Origin: Alopecurus myosuroides
Taxonomy: Eukaryota; Streptophyta; Magnoliopsida; Poales; Poaceae
Reading direction: 5' to 3'
Assembly: GCA_028641055.1 (NCBI GenBank)
Contig: CM054062.1
Location: 275,151,349-275,215,348 of the forward strand
Length of the DNA stretch: 64,000 nt
A program made the translations under genes and the position numbers. Of the stretch, positions 57,492 to 64,000 are shown piece after piece. Numbering within the stretch: the stretch's first letter is position 1; each line of letters opens with the position of its first letter. The notes under the pieces are model-generated. The model did no database searches and was not told the origin of the DNA. It worked only from the letters and a program-made list of their open reading frames with translations.

Positions 57492-59625
57492 TCAAGTTTG
57501 AGCTTGTTGGTCCCCAACCAAGTTGGGTCCTAAGAGGTTAGTCACAATAGGTTTGGCAACCCAAATGGTTCTTTTCTTGACACCACTTGGAGTACCAACA
57601 TACTTGGCAAACACATTGCCCACATTATCCTTCCTAATAGAATAAACATCATCAACAAGGATAGGGTTGGATAATGTACCATTAGTGCATGAAGAAGCAA
57701 AATGTCCCTTCTTGCGACAAAGGTAGCAACATCGACTCTTTTCTCTCTTCTCAATAGGCTTCTCAACAAGAGGAGCATTGGCTTGAGTCTTGTTAGGAGG
57801 TGGCCGTTGTTCAACTCGTGGTTGAGCATGAGATTGAACAAGAGGCCGCTTCCCTAGTTGCTTCTCACTAAGAGGATTATTCTTCAAAGGGCAAGATCTA
57901 ACATGGTGCCCTTGAATCTTGCACTTGAAGCAAATAATATTGGCCGGATCTTTGACTTGTTCTTGGCCCTTCTTCTTGTCAATAATGGACTTGTTCTTGA
58001 TATTGGAGTTGAATCCAAGTCCACTCTTGTCATTGGGAAGTCTTCGCACTCTCAACATCTTGTCAAGGGTGGAACTCCCTTCATGACACTTTTCCAAGTA
58101 TTTCTTCAAAGAAGTGACTTGGGCCTTGAGCTCTTTATTTTCCTCTACATGGTTAGAAACAACACAAGAGCTAGAGGAAGTAGATGCTTCATTGTTAGAG
58201 CAACAAGGCAAGGAAAGCAACTCATCACAAGATGTAGAAACATTATGAGAGGATGAGTTACTAATACTAGAACAAGGCAATATAGCATTAATAGAAGAGA
58301 TTGTTCTAGTTCCCACATGAGGCTCACAAGATGTTACCTTTGTAGTGATAGCCTCAAGAGCTAATTTTAGCTTGGTATGGGATGCTAGAAGATCCTCATG
58401 AGAGCTAGATAGCTTTTCATGACTCTCTTCCAATTTCCCACACTTGCTAGTCATTAACTCAAGTTGAGCCCTTAGCTCAACATTCTCCTTCAAAATAGAT
58501 GCTTCACAAGATGTGGAGTTAGTAGCACAAACATCATTTGAAATAGAAGAAGATAACTTGGCAAGCTCATTAGTTAACCTAGAGTTTTATTCAATTAGAT
58601 TAGCATTGCCAATAACAAATTCAACCTTTTCATTTTTAAGCACTTTATATTTAGCATTGGTATGGTCACGTGCTTTAGTGAGATAGGCTATTTGTTCATT
58701 ATAGAGCTCCTCGATAGATTCAAGTTTCTCCTCAAGAGTAACTCGGAGCTCATACTCTTCCTCAAGAGACGTAGTGAGGGATGCCTTTTCATCGGCATCA
58801 CTTCTTTCAATCTCACCTTTAGTTTCAATTATTTTGGCGCTATAAATAGCAAAAGCCAATATTTCACTAAAAGGAGTGATAGCTTTACTACCTTTAGGGA
58901 GATCAAGAAGAACCAACTCACCCTTCTCCATTAAGGAGACTTCGTCCTCAAACTCTCCATAAAATATACCCTCATCCTCATCATCACAAGATGTAGTGGG
59001 TTCCAAAGGTGGAGATACCTTTGAATCCCTAGCCATAAGGCACATATGAGAAATGGATGGCGATGATGAAGATATACTAGAAGAGCCATTAAGGTCCATG
59101 TCTTGTTCCACAAAAAAATGGGATTCCTCTACATTGTTAGCCACACAAGTACTAGAGGAAATGGAAGCATTATTTTCATGAAAACAAGACATAGGAAGCA
59201 TATCATCATGAGATTTAGTTAAACAACTATTACATGATATGCAAGGACTATCAACACTAGCATGTATGGAATTTTGAGTGCTAGAAGATATTAAGTCCAA
59301 AGATAGATCATTGCAATGGGATAGAGATGAAGTATAGTCAATAGCAAATTCACTATTCACAATGCAATTTCTATCACCACTCACCATATCATTACCTTGT
59401 GACAAATCACATGTTGGTGGAGTGGAGAAAGATGTGAGCTCATCACGGCCGGAAATGGATGGAGAACAATCATCCTCAATAATATTGGACACATCATATA
59501 TATCTTGAAGTTTTGTCCATAGCTCATGAGCGTTCCGAAAAGGCATGATTGATTCAATAACTACATCGCTCAAAAAACACAAGAGACCATTAGATACAAA
59601 AGTATCGAGATAAGAGTTTTCCTTA
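57492..59625 (-). pseudogene. gag: Gag gene of the gag-only element, N-terminus lost, one stop
   Basis: A single frame runs from the duplication junction at 59625 to a stop at 57492, interrupted by one TAA at 58589-58587. It starts inside a UBN2-type gag (YLDTFVSNGLLCFLSD, NAHELWTKLQDIYDVSNI). A long Ser-rich region, coiled-coil segments (EEYELRVTLEEKLESIEELY; MKENVELRAQLE) and two CCHC knuckles (CFKCKIQGHHVRSC, CYLCRKKGHFASSC) follow. The N-terminal gag part, with the PBS, is missing because the junction joins it to LTR sequence. No pol follows, so such an element would depend on a partner for replication. Confidence 0.8.
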
Positions 59626-62099
59626 TCCTCCCACAAAGGGGAGTACGTCTCGTTGGAGGGGTGTGAGCTCACCACGAAGGCCTACTCAACGCCACAAAGG
59701 CCTCACCCTATTCTCCGATGAACCCCGCCACAAAGGCCTAGTTCACCTTCCACTATATGGCAACCTTCAAACCCGAGGCACGCATCCACAACTCAATTGG
59801 AGGCTCTCGGTGTCACCACAATCTTGGGGCACGCATCCACAACTCAATTGGAGGCTCCCAAGAACACCACAAGTCGTCTAGGGTCCAAGACCCAAGAGCA
59901 ACAAGCTCACAAACTTTCAACTTCCACGATTCCTCGTGGAGAGAGCAAACCGATGCAACCGATGCAAATGGCAAGAGCACAAGTGCTCAAATCCTTCACT
60001 CTCAAATTCCAACAAAGCAACAAATGCTTATGGGGGAATAAGAGAGGAAGAACAATGGAGGAGAAACACCAAGAACTCCAAGATCAAGATCTACTAAGTT
60101 TCCCTCACTAAGAAGGAAGATGGATTCGTGGAAATGTAGGTCGAGATCTCCTCTACCTTCTCCCTCAAAGATATGCAAGAATCATAGGAGGGATTGGGAG
60201 AGGGGCAAGTTTTCCAAGGTCAACAATGGTGGGAGAGAAGGGGAAAAACGTGCTTAGAAGACTTGGGGACCAATGGGGAAGAAAGCCCCCTTAAATAGGT
60301 CCCCACAAAAACTAGCCGTTTGTGCAGGAATTTGGGACCGGAATATCTGGTCCAAGTTTGGACCGGAATATCCGGTCTCAAGATCTGCTCGAAACATGTT
60401 GACTTTAACCGGAATATCCGGTCCCATTGGAATAATCCGGTACCAATAATCCGGCTCAACTCTGTGAGCAAACTGGTCTGAAAACTGCCCAAACCGGAAT
60501 ATCCGGTATGCCCCGAATAATCCGGTTCAAATAATCCGGTTCACTCCAGGAGGTTCAAGCTTCTAGTCCTTAGCCATTTTTCGCAGCAACCGGAATATCC
60601 GGTCCAGGATGAATAATCCGGACCAAATAATCCGGTTGACTCCAGTAGCTCCAAGCTTCCAGTCCTTAGCCATTTTTCGCAACAAACTCCACAACCGGAA
60701 TATCCGGTTTGAGATGAATAATCCGGCTCCAAATAATCCGGCTCATCTCTGTCCCGAATATGGACCAAAACTACCCTAACCGGAATATCCGGTTGCCCAG
60801 AATAATCCGGTTAGAATAATCCGGTTGAGTTCTGAAACAGAGAGGCTGAACTAGAAACCCCATAACTTTTGCAAATGAACTCCGAACGAGGTAAATCCAA
60901 TTGCATTGGAAAGATAACAGCAAGGAGTATCCAAACAACAAGTGAAAATATTGATACCTCAAAGTATGGAGAAGTTACCACACATGGAAGGTGTGGGAAC
61001 ATTCTCAAAGACGAACGGAATATTTTCACCACCGAAAACGCAACAAGTTTTTCTTACGAAATCCGTTTTCGAGAAACCAAGGCTTGTCATGAAGATCACG
61101 ACAAGCACTAAAACCCAAAGGAGACAAAAGCCAAATAAGAACCAAGAAAGATGATATGCAAAGTATGCAAAGGTTTGAGCTCTCCATAACGATTCGATCG
61201 AGTTAGTCACTTGAGAGCCCCTCTTGATAGTACGACTATCTATCCTATAACCCGGTCTCCCAAAGACACGAGACCGGTAAAATAGAAAACCTATCAAGAT
61301 TATACCTTTGCCTTGAGCATTCCACTTGAGCTAGATGATGACGATCTTGACTCTCTCAAGTTGGATCTTCTTTCTTGATTGCGCTTGCTAGCACAAACTC
61401 CGCTTGATGAAGACTTGCAAGTTGCTCCCCCAAACACCATTATGGGAGAGACTAGCTCCCCCATACACCATTATGGGAGAGACCCTTCGGCAAATCTTCA
61501 CAAGGCCACAAACTCCAAAAGGGTGGCAAGCATCAAGCATAGGATATCTTCTAGATGCTTCACTTGAGCTTCCACGTCAAGCTAGATGACAAACACCGCT
61601 TGACGACGACATAGACCATGGGCTATAGGAAATCTTACTTTTGGTTCATTCCCATGGAAAGATATCTAACCACACATAGAGATGCGACACACACATAACA
61701 TGGGTTAGTTCACAAAGCTATATTGACAAATGCTTACCATACCATGAGATACACAATCCCACTTGGTACAACTTGTAGCTTTGTGTGTTGATCGCTTGCT
61801 TGATCAACCTTGTATCTTTGCTTCTCACTTCTAAAGATGATGTCTTGAAGATGATAATGAAAGATCACATAATCCTTTTCTTCAAGACATACTAGCAATA
61901 AGCTCAACTCAAACCTTGACCATTCTTGATATAAATCCTTGAATGTAACAATGGCCATCAAGGAAGCTAATAGAGTTCAACACATGAACTCCATTATTTC
62001 CTATGGACAAGATCTACAAAGATAACTCAATGCAAACATTAGTCCATAAGGATTGTCATTAATTACCAAAACCACATATGGAGGAACCATGCGCTTTCA
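59626..62099 (-). repeat. Truncated LTR copy, lacking about 285 bp of its 3' end
   Basis: Corresponds to 51555-54028 of the complete LTR. The missing part, together with the PBS and gag N-terminus, is exactly what the junction at 59625/59626 removed. Confidence 0.75.
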
Positions 62100-64000
62100 A
62101 TCTCCCCCATTTTGGTAATTGATGACAATCCCTTTTTACGAGGGTTTATATGATGAATAAAGCAAACATGCTAAACAAGAGCAAGGATGCAATAGCATGG
62201 AAAGGCAAATGCTTAAGAACGAAACTAAAGCATAAACCAAATTCCCATAAACCAAATTCCCTTAAACCCTCTAAACTTCTCCCCCATTGGCATCCATTGC
62301 CGAAATGGGAAAAAAGATTAGAAGGCCAATATAGTAAGAGCTCCCCCATAGAGTATGCATTCCTCATGATATGAGTGAACTCAAGTGCATATATCTCACT
62401 ATAAATAGATGGAGGGAGATCAAACTACATTGAGGATCCAAAGGTTTACAAGAAAATTAAAAATGATGGATACTTTCACAAAGAAGGAACCAACCACAAG
62501 GATCCGAAAAACCGATTGACCAAAATCAATATTTTGATAAGATCAACCAAGTGTTCTAGAAAATCAAGAGGGAACTCCCCAAGGTACATGCACAATGTTA
62601 GATTTGAATTACTATATAGTGTGCACAACATGGAATCATCACTCCCTTATAGATAATTTTGAACACAAACAAGAGCAAGCGAATAGATTGGAAATGAGGC
62701 AAAGCAACTTGCAAACAAACAAAAGTTGAGCAAAGAAGATCAAGAAGTGACAAATAGAGACTTACTCAACCGAAATAGATGCGTGTGACAAGGAAAAACA
62801 TTTTTAGGAGACTAATAGGATGATAGAATCATCAACATAGTCTTTCAATATAGGAGGCACATAGTGCATATCATGTCTTTCCCATACACACAAACCATCA
62901 AATGATAAAACACATAGGTCCACAAGCTTATTAAGATGCAAAAGGAATACCAAACCAAAAGCAAAGCTTGTGCCTTTTAGGAACCACAAAGGAATATAAA
63001 GCAATAAAAAGTGGTCACTAAAGAAATAGAATATCAATTAAAGATGTAACTATTATCGTGTGTATAAGTTTCTAAGTGGACAACAATCACAAAGATATAT
63101 ATCCACAAAGAAACATGCACACACAAAATAGGCACAAAGGAGAAGAACATGATATCCAAGAGAGGTTCATTAATATACCAATAAGATTTTTGCTTGAAAG
63201 CAAAGCACTAAGCTTAGTTTAATCTTAAGGGGATATAGATGAACACACAAAACTCATCAAAGCATCACAAATATCACAAGGGAAAAGTGATAGTTGGAAT
63301 GCTTCGAGAAAGGTAACGCATATCACAAAATATTCAAATGGTTTTTGAGAATTCATCAATATTGCATATGAGAGACTTCGAGTAGAAGTTGCTAGATTAA
63401 TATACTTGGGATTGGTGAATCATAAAATGATTATAAATATCCCCTAGATATGTAATCATCCCGGCTTACTCATATTTGCAATAAAGATGTTTTTGATAAG
63501 ACATTTGCAAGAACCAAATGAAATGCAACAAAGGAAATCATGCCAAGAAGCAACCTACACAAGGTTGAAATCTAGAAATGTATGCATGAGATAGATACTT
63601 GTTACCGAGACGACATTGGTGATGAAGAGGATGCGAGTTTGATAATCATCGAAGCTTGACTCCTATAATACCATGGTGAGAACACCTTCCTTATGAATGG
63701 AGCAAGCAACCAATGTATCTCCATTGTACCTAAAACAAAATTCAAGTACAAAATGGTACCCAAACTCATTGGGTCCAAAGTAGTTAGAACAACTACAATA
63801 CATAGGACAAACTCCAAATAAATATGTGCATATTAATATGAATTTGAATTTCATGCACATCTTAGCCTTTTAGGATTTGATGGAGTTTATCCTATATATT
63901 GGATCAACGAAAGTAAGCATGCCAAAAATATATACATAGAAAATATGCATGCACAAAACTTTCAAGAACCAAAACAAGATACAAATTGGACAAAGAACTA
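59626..64000. repeat. Tandem duplication, unit 2 (runs off the window)
   Basis: Copy of 51555-55929. The one difference noticed is T at 53792 versus G at 61863. It includes a truncated LTR (59626-62099), the purine tract (62100-62114) and the start of the interior (62115-64000). Confidence 0.95.

Larger units (their letters stand above)
51555..59625. repeat. Tandem duplication, unit 1 (8,071 bp)
   Basis: Sequence from 51555 onward recurs from 59626 onward at a constant offset of 8,071 bp, with no insertion or deletion noticed over the 4,375 bp visible. The unit holds most of an LTR, the element's interior and its gag. Confidence 0.95.

Noticed and set aside
51555..59625. The 8,071-bp repeats as a pair of LTRs themselves
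   Set aside because: The repeat borders have no TG...CA ends and the repeated stretch contains an LTR end, polypurine tract and interior sequence, so it is a tandem duplication of element parts.

Overview
The window is nuclear DNA from a grass, most likely a Pooideae/Triticeae-type genome. The reasons are the dense nesting of transposable elements, Stowaway MITEs with CTCCCTCCG ends, Tat-lineage Gypsy, Copia-like and Harbinger elements, and a kinase resembling those amplified in grasses. Only two conventional host genes are evident: a telomerase reverse transcriptase (TERT, about 21.07-30.20 kb, minus strand) and an intronless CDK-like protein kinase (16.54-17.66 kb, minus strand).

Layout. 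1-10.82 kb: a minus-strand Tat-lineage Gypsy retrotransposon with its 5' LTR, PBS, gag-protease, RT, degenerate RNase H plus a second RNase H, and integrase. It also carries a spliced six-exon accessory ORF on the opposite (+) strand; its 3' LTR lies just outside the window. 10.82-14.58 kb: the spliced accessory ORF of a second, different Tat-type element, apparently split by insertion of the first; it ends at a 13-N gap. 14.67-16.17 kb: an internally deleted PIF/Harbinger transposon with TAA target duplications. 16.5-18.7 kb: the kinase gene and a MITE nested inside a MITE. 18.72-20.46 kb: a 5'-truncated LINE with a perfect 15-bp target duplication. 21.07-30.20 kb: TERT, with a Stowaway MITE, a tRNA-type SINE and a possible LTR remnant in its introns. 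A 512-bp hAT-type element sits about 220 bp upstream of its start codon.

30.9-36.2 kb: intergenic sequence with no convincing gene. 36.2-43.2 kb: an old LTR retrotransposon derivative with diverged LTRs and no gag-pol, carrying two MITEs. 43.2-50.2 kb: a decayed plus-strand Gypsy (gag, protease, RT, RNase H, integrase remnants) split by a minus-strand Harbinger transposon at about 47.24-49.29 kb. 50.2-51.3 kb: an LTR-like segment on the minus strand. 51.3-64.0 kb: a minus-strand element with long LTRs and only a gag gene. An 8,071-bp stretch of it is directly repeated in tandem and runs off the window end, with a single mismatch noticed.

The host genes are not an operon or pathway. The coherent biology is (i) TERT and the mobile DNA that has accumulated in and around it, and (ii) retroelements carrying extra or missing modules: spliced antisense ORFs, a second RNase H, and gag only.
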